From UBA9630 sp037137555 (GTDB lineage: Bacteria; Patescibacteriota; Minisyncoccia; Moranbacterales; UBA2206), in the NCBI GenBank assembly GCA_037137555.1, contig JBAXKA010000002.1, positions 4,698 to 68,697 on the forward strand: a DNA stretch of 64,000 nt, in the 5' to 3' direction. Under the pieces are notes generated by a model. The model searched no databases. It was not told where the DNA came from and saw nothing but the letters and a program-made list of their open reading frames with translations. Position numbers and translations under genes: made by a program. Shown piece after piece: positions 34,058 to 42,463 of the stretch. Numbering within the stretch: the first letter of the stretch is position 1; every line of letters starts with the position of its first letter.

Positions 34058-37016
34058 TGGTGTTTGTTTTGGGTAAAATAAAAAAAATAATTTTTATGGC
34101 AAGAATAATGGCGAAGCCGGAAAGAACAATGCGGAAAAGAAAAGCGATATAGTTGGGAATGCCGGAAGAAACAGTGGCAAAAATTTTCTTGGAAGAAGTT
34201 TCTTTTTGAGCTAGTGGAGCAATATCCGTCATTTCAATTTCAATATTGTGTGTCAGCTTCTTCTCATAGAATTCATTATAACTGATATTCCAATATTTGT
34301 TAAGTTGTTTTCTTATGGGATTTTCTGCTTTATAGATAGTGGCAAAAGAAATAAGATATTTTTCGCCACTTTCTTTGGGCGGAAGGGTTAATTTTCCATA
34401 ATTTTGTGTGTCGATTTTATAGCCATAAGTTGTGGCATTGTCGGCATTAATGATTACGCCGTCAATATTCCATTGATAGGGACAAGTAGATAGCCCATCT
34501 TCCTTGTCGGCATCACCATCATTATTATCACCATTAGTAAATTCTTTTTTTGCCGCTGTTCCTGAAAAATCTGGAGTTAGAACGATATCATAGCCCACTA
34601 AGGCTTGAAATTTTATTTCACTGCGATCTTCATAGTATTTGTTATCAAAATCCTGGTAGTCGCCTAGTTTAATGCCCCTGCAAGTTTGATTGCCGGAAGC
34701 ATCTTTATTGTCAGTGTCCGTGGCTTTTGTGCTATCATATTTTGGCACAATTTTTACTTCAGGAACGGTAATCTGAAAAACTTTTGTTAATTCAATTCTT
34801 TTGCCGGTTTCTTTATTGAGTGCGGACAACCCGATCGTATATTTGTCGCCGATACCTTTGAGAATTGGAAAATAAGTGCGGTTTGTGGATTTTCCAATGT
34901 TGTCAGTAGTAGTAGTGCCATCATCAATGCATTTTTCGAATTGTTGATCTGGGCAAACTTGAGTAGCGCCATCGAGCGTCCAAAGAAACTCAGTGTATTT
35001 TTCTGTGCCAGTATTATCAAAAACTACTCCAATCATTTCATCTTTTGCGACTTCGCAAACAGCTGCTTGTGGAAATGTTAAAGTAATTTTTCCGTCAGCG
35101 TCTTTCGTTGGAAGTGTAGTGAGGCATCTTTCTCCCGCTAGTTCGCCATCGTAGGTGCTTTCGGCTGATGGTTTTGGTGCTAGGTAAATAATTTCTGGTT
35201 CATTCGGATCTTTCGTTTTATATACTGCTGTGGCTGTATAAACCCTGAGTGTTTCCGTGGAAGAAGATATTGACAGTGTTACATCGGCATGTCCTTCTCG
35301 TTCACCACCTTCCGAAAGTGTTTCCTTGGCGGTTACTTTTATTTTAAGATATTTTGGCAGTTTGTCTGTAGTTGTGATATCTTCAAAATCATCATCCTTA
35401 AAATTAAGATTAAATTTAAGCGTAGTTACGCCTAGTCCGGACATTTGCGTGGCGCTAATATCTTTTGGTATTTCTTTAAGTGCTATCCAATTGTCTGGAT
35501 CAGCTGGATCTTCGCCAGCAAAAATTTCCCAAGTATAATTAAGGGCATTTTCATTGGTGGGATTAGTTGTCGACGAGGTGAAAGTTACTTCATCACCGTT
35601 TTTGCTGTCGCTTGTATCATTGATGGGATTTTCTGGCAAATATTTCAGTGAGACATCTAGTTTTTCAGTTGTGCCACCACCTTCGGAAGGAGAAACAAGA
35701 TTGCTTTCAAGGCAAGCATTTAAATCATTATCATCCATGCCTGTTGATCTGATTGTTATATTAGTATCGGAGCCTGTGCAGGTATATGTGGCACCGTCTT
35801 CATTTATTGTTCCGCCCTGAGTATATGTGCTTGTTGGGCAGGTTGAAGTATAATTGAATAAATCTGGTGGAATGATGGTGGTTATGAGCGTGGCCGGGTT
35901 AGTGTAGGACACAACGGTTTTAGTGATGGTCATTGTTCGGAGCATAATATTGTCATTGATTTTTGTGTCAGGAAGGGTTTTTTGCGTGGTAGTAGTTGTA
36001 ACAGTGGAAGTATAGTTTGTTTCTGAGTGTTGGGTTGGTGGTGTTCCGTCTGTGTGCGTGTTTAGAAAAACTTGTGTTGTTGGACCAATTATTTTTGGAT
36101 AACCAGTAGAAGGATCCATGTCCTTTGGTTCGCAAGTATTTTTGCTAAATGCCCACATTGTTCTGTATGATGAATCTGGCTCTTGGGTTGGTTGAATGGC
36201 GGCACCTTCCACAACAACACCAACTTGATCTCCAGCCGTAAAAGGAAAAGTGATTGTGTTTGCACCGAGTCCGGCAACATTAGCTTCGTCAGTATTTCCA
36301 GTGCTGGCAGTATCTTTGTTATTGGGATTAGTATGCCAAAACTGTTCTTCACTAAGACTAAATTTACCATTCGATCCGCCAGTTGTATCTCCGGGTGCAT
36401 TAGGAAAAAGATGCTTGCACTCTTTTAGTTCATAGTCATCACCAGTTTTAACATTGTGCACAAAACAGTGCTCTGGTTTTCCTCGTTGATCATCACCACC
36501 AAAAACTGCTTTATAACCATCATCATCAGTATCTGCTTTATACACATCTGCTGGCGGTTGCCAAACAAAATCATCATTAGCGAGAATGCGGGCGGCTCTA
36601 ACTTTATAATCTTCGATATCAACTTTGCCATTACCATCTGAATCACATTTCGCTTTGTCCTCAGGGCAAGCGGCACCTTTAATATACCAAGTAAAATAAA
36701 GATTTTCAGTGGTGTTGATGAAATAGGTTGGCATGGCAGTGACGGTGACTTTTTCTCCCGGGACGGGATCAGCAGGATCGAAGGTGAGTGAAACCATTGG
36801 AGGATTTATTTTTCTCCTCGCAACATTAATGGTTTTCATGGTGTTTTTTAACTCATTTTTATCAACACCCAGATCGCTCATAACTGAATCTGTTACTTCG
36901 GTAGGATTTGCTAGTGAAAAAAGAGCAGCATAGGCAGGTAAGGCTGTAAGTGAGAAAATATTTAAAATAACCAAGCAGGTGATGATTATTTTTTTTAATT
37001 TTTTTTTAATTTTCAT
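34047..37016 (-). CDS. Large exported surface protein with Ca-binding-like loops and C-terminal anchor
   Basis: The 989-residue protein has a signal peptide (to PAYAALFS), a C-terminal membrane helix (IAFLFRIVLSGFAIILAIKIIFFIL), and a long beta-rich, Thr/Asp-rich exterior. Acidic loops such as DSDGNGKVDIEDY (~residue 123) and DTDDDGYKAVFGGDD (~170) look like EF-hand/dockerin-type calcium sites. Several segments (for example FTWYIKGAACPEDKAKC, YTWEIFAGEDPAD, YQWNIDGVIINAD) recur as xWxIxG-type strands, suggesting repeated Ig/PKD-like domains. It lies in the secretion operon and overlaps the pilin gene. Probably a surface or tip component; function unknown. Confidence 0.6.
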   Translation of the reverse strand: MKIKKKLKKIIITCLVILNIFSLTALPAYAALFSLANPTEVTDSVMSDLGVDKNELKNTMKTINVARRKINPPMVSLTFDPADPVPGEKVTVTAMPTYFINTTENLYFTWYIKGAACPEDKAKCDSDGNGKVDIEDYKVRAARILANDDFVWQPPADVYKADTDDDGYKAVFGGDDQRGKPEHCFVHNVKTGDDYELKECKHLFPNAPGDTTGGSNGKFSLSEEQFWHTNPNNKDTASTGNTDEANVAGLGANTITFPFTAGDQVGVVVEGAAIQPTQEPDSSYRTMWAFSKNTCEPKDMDPSTGYPKIIGPTTQVFLNTHTDGTPPTQHSETNYTSTVTTTTTQKTLPDTKINDNIMLRTMTITKTVVSYTNPATLITTIIPPDLFNYTSTCPTSTYTQGGTINEDGATYTCTGSDTNITIRSTGMDDNDLNACLESNLVSPSEGGGTTEKLDVSLKYLPENPINDTSDSKNGDEVTFTSSTTNPTNENALNYTWEIFAGEDPADPDNWIALKEIPKDISATQMSGLGVTTLKFNLNFKDDDFEDITTTDKLPKYLKIKVTAKETLSEGGEREGHADVTLSISSSTETLRVYTATAVYKTKDPNEPEIIYLAPKPSAESTYDGELAGERCLTTLPTKDADGKITLTFPQAAVCEVAKDEMIGVVFDNTGTEKYTEFLWTLDGATQVCPDQQFEKCIDDGTTTTDNIGKSTNRTYFPILKGIGDKYTIGLSALNKETGKRIELTKVFQITVPEVKIVPKYDSTKATDTDNKDASGNQTCRGIKLGDYQDFDNKYYEDRSEIKFQALVGYDIVLTPDFSGTAAKKEFTNGDNNDGDADKEDGLSTCPYQWNIDGVIINADNATTYGYKIDTQNYGKLTLPPKESGEKYLISFATIYKAENPIRKQLNKYWNISYNEFYEKKLTHNIEIEMTDIAPLAQKETSSKKIFATVSSGIPNYIAFLFRIVLSGFAIILAIKIIFFILPKTNTNEF

Positions 37017-37684
37017 CGCGTAAGATAAATAATATAACTATCCAAAATTATTATAGCAAAAATACTCATAAAATACGAATAGAAAAATGATTTTGTTTTG
37101 TAGGCGAGAAATCCGGCTGTGACGGAAAGCAAAATGAAGGGAGCGGATTGCCAAGAAAAAGCATTTGTGAGAAAAAGTGTAGCAAGAAATAAGCTTGTTT
37201 GAGCGGAAATTGCCAAAGAAGCTATTTTTTTTTGAAAAAGTGAAAGAATAAAACCTTGAAAAAAATAACTAAAAATAAAAATACTTAAATTGACAATAAA
37301 TAATTCATAAACTAAAAATAACCAGAAATTGTTTTTGATATAATTTGGCAAAACATAAACAGTATTGAAATCTGTATAATTAAGCATTAAATAAAAAAGC
37401 AAAAGAGTGAAGAAAAAAGTGCCTATTCCCCAGATCAAGCCAATTGATTTATTTTTTAGATTCCAGCCAAAATCAGCCAGCTTTTTTTGGAGAATGATTT
37501 TTGTGTAAGCCACTGGCAGAAGAATAAGAAAAAATAAATTAGCCGTTATTTTTTGGGCGGAATTTTGGGTGGGAAAAACAAGACTAAAAAAAAGGCAAAG
37601 GGCAATCACGCCAAGACTAACCAAAAATTCTCGGTCAAGCCAAGAAAGTTTTTGTTTTTTTTGTGGGTAGATTGGTTGATACAT
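37013..37684 (-). CDS. Polytopic membrane protein, CPBP-protease-like but without catalytic motif
   Basis: The 223-residue protein has about six to seven membrane helices. The arrangement and the segment SYFFQGFILSLFQKK followed by LFLATLFLTNAFSW resemble CPBP (CAAX/Abi) intramembrane proteases, but the EExxxR motif expected at this point is missing (FFQGFIL). If related, it is probably not an active protease. It overlaps the next gene by four bases (ATGA), implying coupled translation. Confidence 0.5.
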   Translation of the reverse strand: MYQPIYPQKKQKLSWLDREFLVSLGVIALCLFFSLVFPTQNSAQKITANLFFLILLPVAYTKIILQKKLADFGWNLKNKSIGLIWGIGTFFFTLLLFYLMLNYTDFNTVYVLPNYIKNNFWLFLVYELFIVNLSIFIFSYFFQGFILSLFQKKIASLAISAQTSLFLATLFLTNAFSWQSAPFILLSVTAGFLAYKTKSFFYSYFMSIFAIIILDSYIIYLTR

Positions 37685-37693
37685 GTGGTTTTT

Positions 37694-38230
37694 TTAATTT
37701 TCTTCTTCTTGCTCCTCGGCTTGTTCTGATTGGGTTTCTTTTCTTTCTTGTAAAATAAAAACATAAATCAAAAAAGTTGTAACGGTTTCCAGTGGCAAGA
37801 AATTCAAAATAGGAATCATCTCAAGCAGGTTGCCAAGAAAAAGGGTGATGAGTTTTTTTTTCCCAAAAAATTTTTTCACTCCCGAAACGAGCATTGCCAT
37901 AATGGTCATAATGAATAGAAAAGGCGTCAAGAGTGTTCCAATAAAACCAGCATCAAAAATATCTTTAAGTCCGGACAATATAATAGTCAACAGAAAAAAT
38001 ATATCGATAACTTGAATAAAGCTGATCAGAGAGACTGCTGACGAAACATCTTTAGCTATTTTTTTGGCATTTTTGGCCATTGACTTCAAACTTTTTTTGG
38101 GTTTATTGTCTTCATCAGCGGTTTTGTTCTGATCTTGTTTCTCTGCGTCTTTTTGTTCTGGTTGTTCGGCTTGTGGCGTAGATCGTTCTTGTTCTAGATT
38201 TTTTTTATGGTCGTCTTCTTCTTGAGACAT
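37694..38230 (-). CDS. Membrane protein with long charged N-terminus, unassigned
   Basis: The 178-residue protein begins with about 55 residues of Glu/Gln/Lys-rich, probably disordered sequence, followed by three hydrophobic segments (FIQVIDIFFLLTIILSGL; FIGTLLTPFLFIMTIMAMLV; ITLFLGNLLEMIPILNFLPL) and an acidic C-terminus. I do not recognise the family. Its position directly after virB4 and before the CPBP-like gene suggests it belongs to the secretion complex. Confidence 0.55.
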   Translation of the reverse strand: MSQEEDDHKKNLEQERSTPQAEQPEQKDAEKQDQNKTADEDNKPKKSLKSMAKNAKKIAKDVSSAVSLISFIQVIDIFFLLTIILSGLKDIFDAGFIGTLLTPFLFIMTIMAMLVSGVKKFFGKKKLITLFLGNLLEMIPILNFLPLETVTTFLIYVFILQERKETQSEQAEEQEEEN

Positions 38231-38241
38231 AAGGTTTAATT

Positions 38242-40092
38242 TTAAGCTTGCTCTTCTTCGCTAAATTCTTTTTTGGCTTTTTCAATATCCAAAAGTTGTG
38301 ATGGATCGGTGGTGATGATTTGATCTTCAGAATAGGACGCCACAACTTTAATCGCAACATGATTTGTGCCAGCGAAAAAAATACCTTCGCCAACATTACT
38401 TTCTAGGAGCAAAAATTTCTCTTGATCAGTCAAATAGAAAGTATCGGAAATAACATCAATACCGGCTGGAGATTGTTTTAATAATAATTGCAAAGAAGAA
38501 TTGGTCACAATTGCTTTGCCATAACGAGAAGACAAAAAGTCATTAACATCTTGCGTAATAGTTGTGAGGCCAGTGAAATATTTGCGACAACGCTTAGCAA
38601 GACCAAACAAAAATGAAGCGGCGTCTTCATATTTCATCATAACCCAAGCTTCATCAACCAGAACAATGCGTTTTTTTACATTAGTGCGCATTTCATTCCA
38701 AACAAATTGTAGGATAATATACATCGCCACTGGACGCAATTCTTCTTCCATATCGCGGATATTAAAAACAACGAGCTGGTTATCAACTTTAATGTTTGTG
38801 GCGTGATTGAGAAAGCCAGCAAAAATTCCTTCCGTATATTTTTCCAAACGAACTGCTAAAACTTCTCCGCCGTCCAGACTACGCAAAACTTGATAGAGAT
38901 CAGACATTGTGGGAAAAGCATCTTTTCCCAGTGTGTTGAAATCGGCTTCGGCTGTTATGTCTTTGATGCTGTATGTTTCATGAATAGCCCGATCCAAAAC
39001 AGAATCTTCTTCTGGTGTAATTGATCCGAGCATAATATGCAAAAGTCCCAAAAGATTGGCAATATTATTACGCAATATATCTTCCGGATCGTCATCTTCA
39101 CCAACGCGAGGAAGATCAAAAGGATTGAGATGGCTGTTGGAATTGAGTGAAATTTTAATAAAAGTGCCTTCGATCGTCTCGCAAAGATGTTTATATTCAT
39201 TTTCCGGATCAATAATAATCACATCAGTGCCGATCATAATTGAACGCAAAACTTCCAGCTTGACAGTATAACTTTTTCCAGCACCAGATTTAGCAAAAAC
39301 AACCATGTTGGCATTTTCCATTTGAAAACGATCAAAAATAATCAAACTATTATTGTGGCGATTGACGCCATATAAAATTCCCGTGTTAGATGAAAGCGTC
39401 GATGAAACAAACGGAAAGGTTGTGGAAAGTGGAGAACTATTCATATTCATTCCCACATCTAATTCGTCATTAGCGAGAGGCAAACAAGAATTAAAACCTT
39501 GTTCGGATTTAAAAACGGCTGGTTTGACATAGATCAATTGAGCTTCAAGAATGGCTTCGATGCTTTTGATGCTTTTCGTTACGGCCTGTTCACTGTCGCC
39601 ATAAGCGGTGATATAAAGTGAAAAACGAAAGAATTTTTCTGTGCCTTGTTGCAACTTATCTCGCAGTTCATCAATATCTTGTTGGGCAGTTTCCAAAGAA
39701 GGATCACGAATTAAACCTTTGCTTTGTTCGATTTGGATTTGCGATTCAACTTGCGTAGCACTTTTTTTGAGCGTTTTCAAGATATCATAAGTATCCACTG
39801 GATGGATAAACATAGAAATATCAATTGGCATATCAATATTGATGATTGGAGAAAACCAATTGCTGTGCAAATATCTCGGATAAGCAATAATAAAAATTGT
39901 TTGGGCGATTGTTTCCCCGATGCGAATGGATTTTGGCATAATTTGAATGGCAGCGGGAGCAATAATATCATTGAGTCTGGCAAGGCCTTCTTGATAATAT
40001 TTTTCTGATTCCAAAACGCTATCTTGCGGAGGAGCAATTTTTTTTTCCGAAGCGATATCAGTCGCATCTTTTTTGGCGAAAGGGTTGAGCAT
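38242..40092 (-). CDS. VirB4/TraC-type secretion ATPase (ATPase part)
   Basis: The 616-residue cytoplasmic ATPase powers conjugation-type (type IV) secretion. Walker A AKSGAGKS is at 267-274, Walker B RIVLVDEAWVMMK near 475-487, and the region after it (GLAKRCRKYFTGLTTITQDVNDFL) is typical of VirB4/CagE. The region before Walker A resembles the VirB4 N-terminal domain, and a further 228-residue VirB4-like piece is encoded just upstream, so the ancestral protein may be split. No VirB11 or VirD4 gene is seen nearby. Confidence 0.88.
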   Translation of the reverse strand: MLNPFAKKDATDIASEKKIAPPQDSVLESEKYYQEGLARLNDIIAPAAIQIMPKSIRIGETIAQTIFIIAYPRYLHSNWFSPIINIDMPIDISMFIHPVDTYDILKTLKKSATQVESQIQIEQSKGLIRDPSLETAQQDIDELRDKLQQGTEKFFRFSLYITAYGDSEQAVTKSIKSIEAILEAQLIYVKPAVFKSEQGFNSCLPLANDELDVGMNMNSSPLSTTFPFVSSTLSSNTGILYGVNRHNNSLIIFDRFQMENANMVVFAKSGAGKSYTVKLEVLRSIMIGTDVIIIDPENEYKHLCETIEGTFIKISLNSNSHLNPFDLPRVGEDDDPEDILRNNIANLLGLLHIMLGSITPEEDSVLDRAIHETYSIKDITAEADFNTLGKDAFPTMSDLYQVLRSLDGGEVLAVRLEKYTEGIFAGFLNHATNIKVDNQLVVFNIRDMEEELRPVAMYIILQFVWNEMRTNVKKRIVLVDEAWVMMKYEDAASFLFGLAKRCRKYFTGLTTITQDVNDFLSSRYGKAIVTNSSLQLLLKQSPAGIDVISDTFYLTDQEKFLLLESNVGEGIFFAGTNHVAIKVVASYSEDQIITTDPSQLLDIEKAKKEFSEEEQA

Positions 40093-40117
40093 ATTTTTAA
40101 GCTTATTTTTTTTAAAT

Positions 40118-40804
40118 TTATTTTAGTTCCATTTTTTCTGTGTCGATATAGCCCTTAGTATCAAAGACTGTTGGGTTATAGGCATTGAATAATAATTCAA
40201 TCAATTCTGGTGTTTTGAGTGGGGCGATGCGAACTCCAATGCCAGAAAGTCCGGCCGTGAGATGATCAACTCTTTGAAAAATTTGGCTCTTGTAGGTTTC
40301 AAAATTTTCTCTTTTTTCTAGAATATTTCTCTTGGGATTGAGCATGCTGGAAAAATTACTGAAAAAACTTTTTTCTTGATTTTCAATTGGAGCAAATGGC
40401 ACAACTAAATAAAAAGTTTTGTCCATAATGTCAGACATAGAAACCAATTGAGTGATAAAATTTTTATATTCAGAAATTTGCAAACGCATCAATTCGGTTT
40501 TTTGTTGTTTTTCTTTTTCGGTTAAAAACTCCACATAAGAATCAATATTTAATTTTCGTGAGCTGATGAGGATTTGCAGGGGAAAATCAACCGAGTTGAG
40601 AAAATTTTGATATTGACTAATGATGGCTTCTTGTTCGTCAGTCGCTTTCAATTCAAAATTGATAGCAGAAACTTCCAGCACCGCCCGTAGCGATCCATTT
40701 TTGAGAACAATTACATCTTCTTTGACTTCCGCGACATCCAAATATTGTTGTGTTGGTGAAGCGGCTGCTTGTTTGGCGAGTTTTTGTGAATAAAGTTTTT
40801 CCAT
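40118..40804 (-). CDS. VirB4 N-terminal-like protein
   Basis: The 228-residue protein has the start KLAKQAAASPTQQYLDVAEVKEDVIVLKNGSLRAVLEVSAINFEL and a central segment PLQILISSRKLN, as in the N-terminal domain of VirB4/TraC proteins, but it has no ATPase motifs. It lies between prgI and the ATPase gene with a 25-base gap, and there is no sign of a frameshift joining them. It may be the separated N-terminal subunit that docks VirB4 at the membrane. Confidence 0.65.
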   Translation of the reverse strand: MEKLYSQKLAKQAAASPTQQYLDVAEVKEDVIVLKNGSLRAVLEVSAINFELKATDEQEAIISQYQNFLNSVDFPLQILISSRKLNIDSYVEFLTEKEKQQKTELMRLQISEYKNFITQLVSMSDIMDKTFYLVVPFAPIENQEKSFFSNFSSMLNPKRNILEKRENFETYKSQIFQRVDHLTAGLSGIGVRIAPLKTPELIELLFNAYNPTVFDTKGYIDTEKMELK

Positions 40805-40808
40805 AGTT

Positions 40809-41204
40809 TTATTTTAGTCTTGTGTCTAATAATTTGGAAACATCAGCGACTCGTTGTGAATCAAATCGCTTTTTTTCAATTACAGGTATTGAAACTTGTT
40901 TGACGGCATCTCGTTGAATTTTTTCTGGTGTGCGATGCCAAAGATATCTTTTTGGTCGAGTGGCAAACATAACAGATGAAATAATAAATTTAATCAGTGG
41001 TTGATTGTATGGTCGATAAAAAGCCAGTGAGCCAAAAATTAAACCAACAATGATAGCGGAAATAACAAAAGCGGATTGATCAAAAAGTCCATAGCAGAAT
41101 AATAAAATAACGGCTCCGGCTGCGAGCCAGCCGAGTTGTTTGGCGGTGAGTGGTCCGACAATTTTATCTTCAATATCAATAAATTGGGGAACGCTGAAGA
41201 TCAT
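40809..41204 (-). CDS. PrgI-family membrane protein
   Basis: The 131-residue protein has the PrgI signature: FSVPQFIDIEDKIVGPLTAKQLGWLAAG followed by two adjacent membrane helices (~residues 25-62), then LAFYRPYNQPLIKFI. PrgI/VirB3-like proteins connect VirB4 to the membrane in Gram-positive-type conjugation systems. It directly precedes the VirB4 pieces, as in those systems. Confidence 0.85.
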   Translation of the reverse strand: MIFSVPQFIDIEDKIVGPLTAKQLGWLAAGAVILLFCYGLFDQSAFVISAIIVGLIFGSLAFYRPYNQPLIKFIISSVMFATRPKRYLWHRTPEKIQRDAVKQVSIPVIEKKRFDSQRVADVSKLLDTRLK

Positions 41205-41228
41205 AAGCTTTATTTAAAAAATATTTTT

Positions 41229-42443
41229 TTATTCCTCTCTTAAGTCTAACACATTTTTGGGAACTTGTCTCGGAGCAGAATAATTTATGCGAGCAACTGG
41301 CAAGCGGGAGGGATAATTTTTTTGAATTGGTTGGATTGTTTGCGGAATTTCCGGTGGTTTTTCAGTGGATAATGTTTGCGGTGAAGAAAAATGAATGTTG
41401 CTGGTGGTGTTTTCAATTTTGTTTTCAGCTATATTTTTATTTTCCAGTATTTCTTTTTGGGGCAAGTCTCTTCTCCAGGCACTGATGCGATCTTCATCAG
41501 ATTGAAATTTTTGTTGTGGTTGAGAAACTTTTTGGGTGGGATAATAATTTTCTTGACCGCGTCGGATTTCGGCTGGTTCCAGTTCATTATTGCGAAAATT
41601 AGGTCTAAATGGCGGTCTTTTTAGTGCTTGTGGTTGAGCAATAACTTTTTTTTCTGGCAAACTAAAAAGGACTTGTTTGGTGACAGTATTCACTGTGAGC
41701 GGAATATTATTTTCAAGAGAATCAATAATAATAGTTAATTTTTCACGATCAGTTTCTGAAAGTGTGCGAGTGTTTTCATTTTTGAAAAGATAATTTCCTC
41801 GCACGATTGGATCGTGGTTGCTGATGCCAACAGTAAAAGTGTAATCAGAAAGCCAATTTTTAATCGATGGTCGCACTGGTTCAGGAAAAATTTTCAATTT
41901 AATGTGTGCCGAAGTGATCAACTGTTCACCAAGCGCCGCATATTTTTCGATAGCGATTGAGATGGGGAGTTTTTCGAGTTGAGCTTGTTGTTTTTTTAAT
42001 GTTTCTTCTTCTTTTCTTCGTTCTTGTGCTTTTTCTTTTTCTTCTTCCATGATCCATGGTTCTAATTCTAGAACTTTTTTCCACGCTTCATCTTCAGAAA
42101 GTAACGGAGCTGATTTTTTCTTTGACCATTCTTCGAGCAAGCCTTGTGCATCTTTGAAAAAATCGGGAAAACGAGCATAAATTCGATTGTTTATTTCATA
42201 CGAAATACCAAAAATAATTTGCTCGGCTTGTTTCAAGTCTTTGGCGATTATTGCTGGATAATCTTTTAGTTTTATTTCGTCGATGAAAATAAGGGCGATT
42301 GGACTAGACAAAAAAGCAACAAAATTTTCTTCTAGCCCATACATAAAACAAACTTTTTCAACTTCAAAATACGGGATATCTGATGAAAGAAAATCTTGTA
42401 ATATTTTCGGCAGTTTACTTTTTTTCTCTAAATAATTATTCAT
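41229..42443 (-). CDS. Cytoplasmic protein of the secretion operon, unassigned
   Basis: The 404-residue protein lacks membrane helices. The N-terminal half is helical with VEKVCFMYGLEENFVAFLSSPIALIFIDEI, followed by a Glu/Lys-rich coiled-coil-like segment (EEEKEKAQERRKEEETLKKQ), and the C-terminal ~130 residues are Pro/Gln/Asn-rich and probably disordered, ending VLDLREE. I do not recognise it. Because it lies between the VirB6-like and PrgI genes, an adaptor role is plausible. Confidence 0.5.
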   Translation of the reverse strand: MNNYLEKKSKLPKILQDFLSSDIPYFEVEKVCFMYGLEENFVAFLSSPIALIFIDEIKLKDYPAIIAKDLKQAEQIIFGISYEINNRIYARFPDFFKDAQGLLEEWSKKKSAPLLSEDEAWKKVLELEPWIMEEEKEKAQERRKEEETLKKQQAQLEKLPISIAIEKYAALGEQLITSAHIKLKIFPEPVRPSIKNWLSDYTFTVGISNHDPIVRGNYLFKNENTRTLSETDREKLTIIIDSLENNIPLTVNTVTKQVLFSLPEKKVIAQPQALKRPPFRPNFRNNELEPAEIRRGQENYYPTQKVSQPQQKFQSDEDRISAWRRDLPQKEILENKNIAENKIENTTSNIHFSSPQTLSTEKPPEIPQTIQPIQKNYPSRLPVARINYSAPRQVPKNVLDLREE

Positions 42444-42463
42444 TGTAGATGTGAAAAAAATAA

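Noticed and set aside
37013..37684. Active CPBP (CAAX-like) protease
   Set aside because: The membrane layout is similar, but the EExxxR and downstream His motifs required for activity are not visible.
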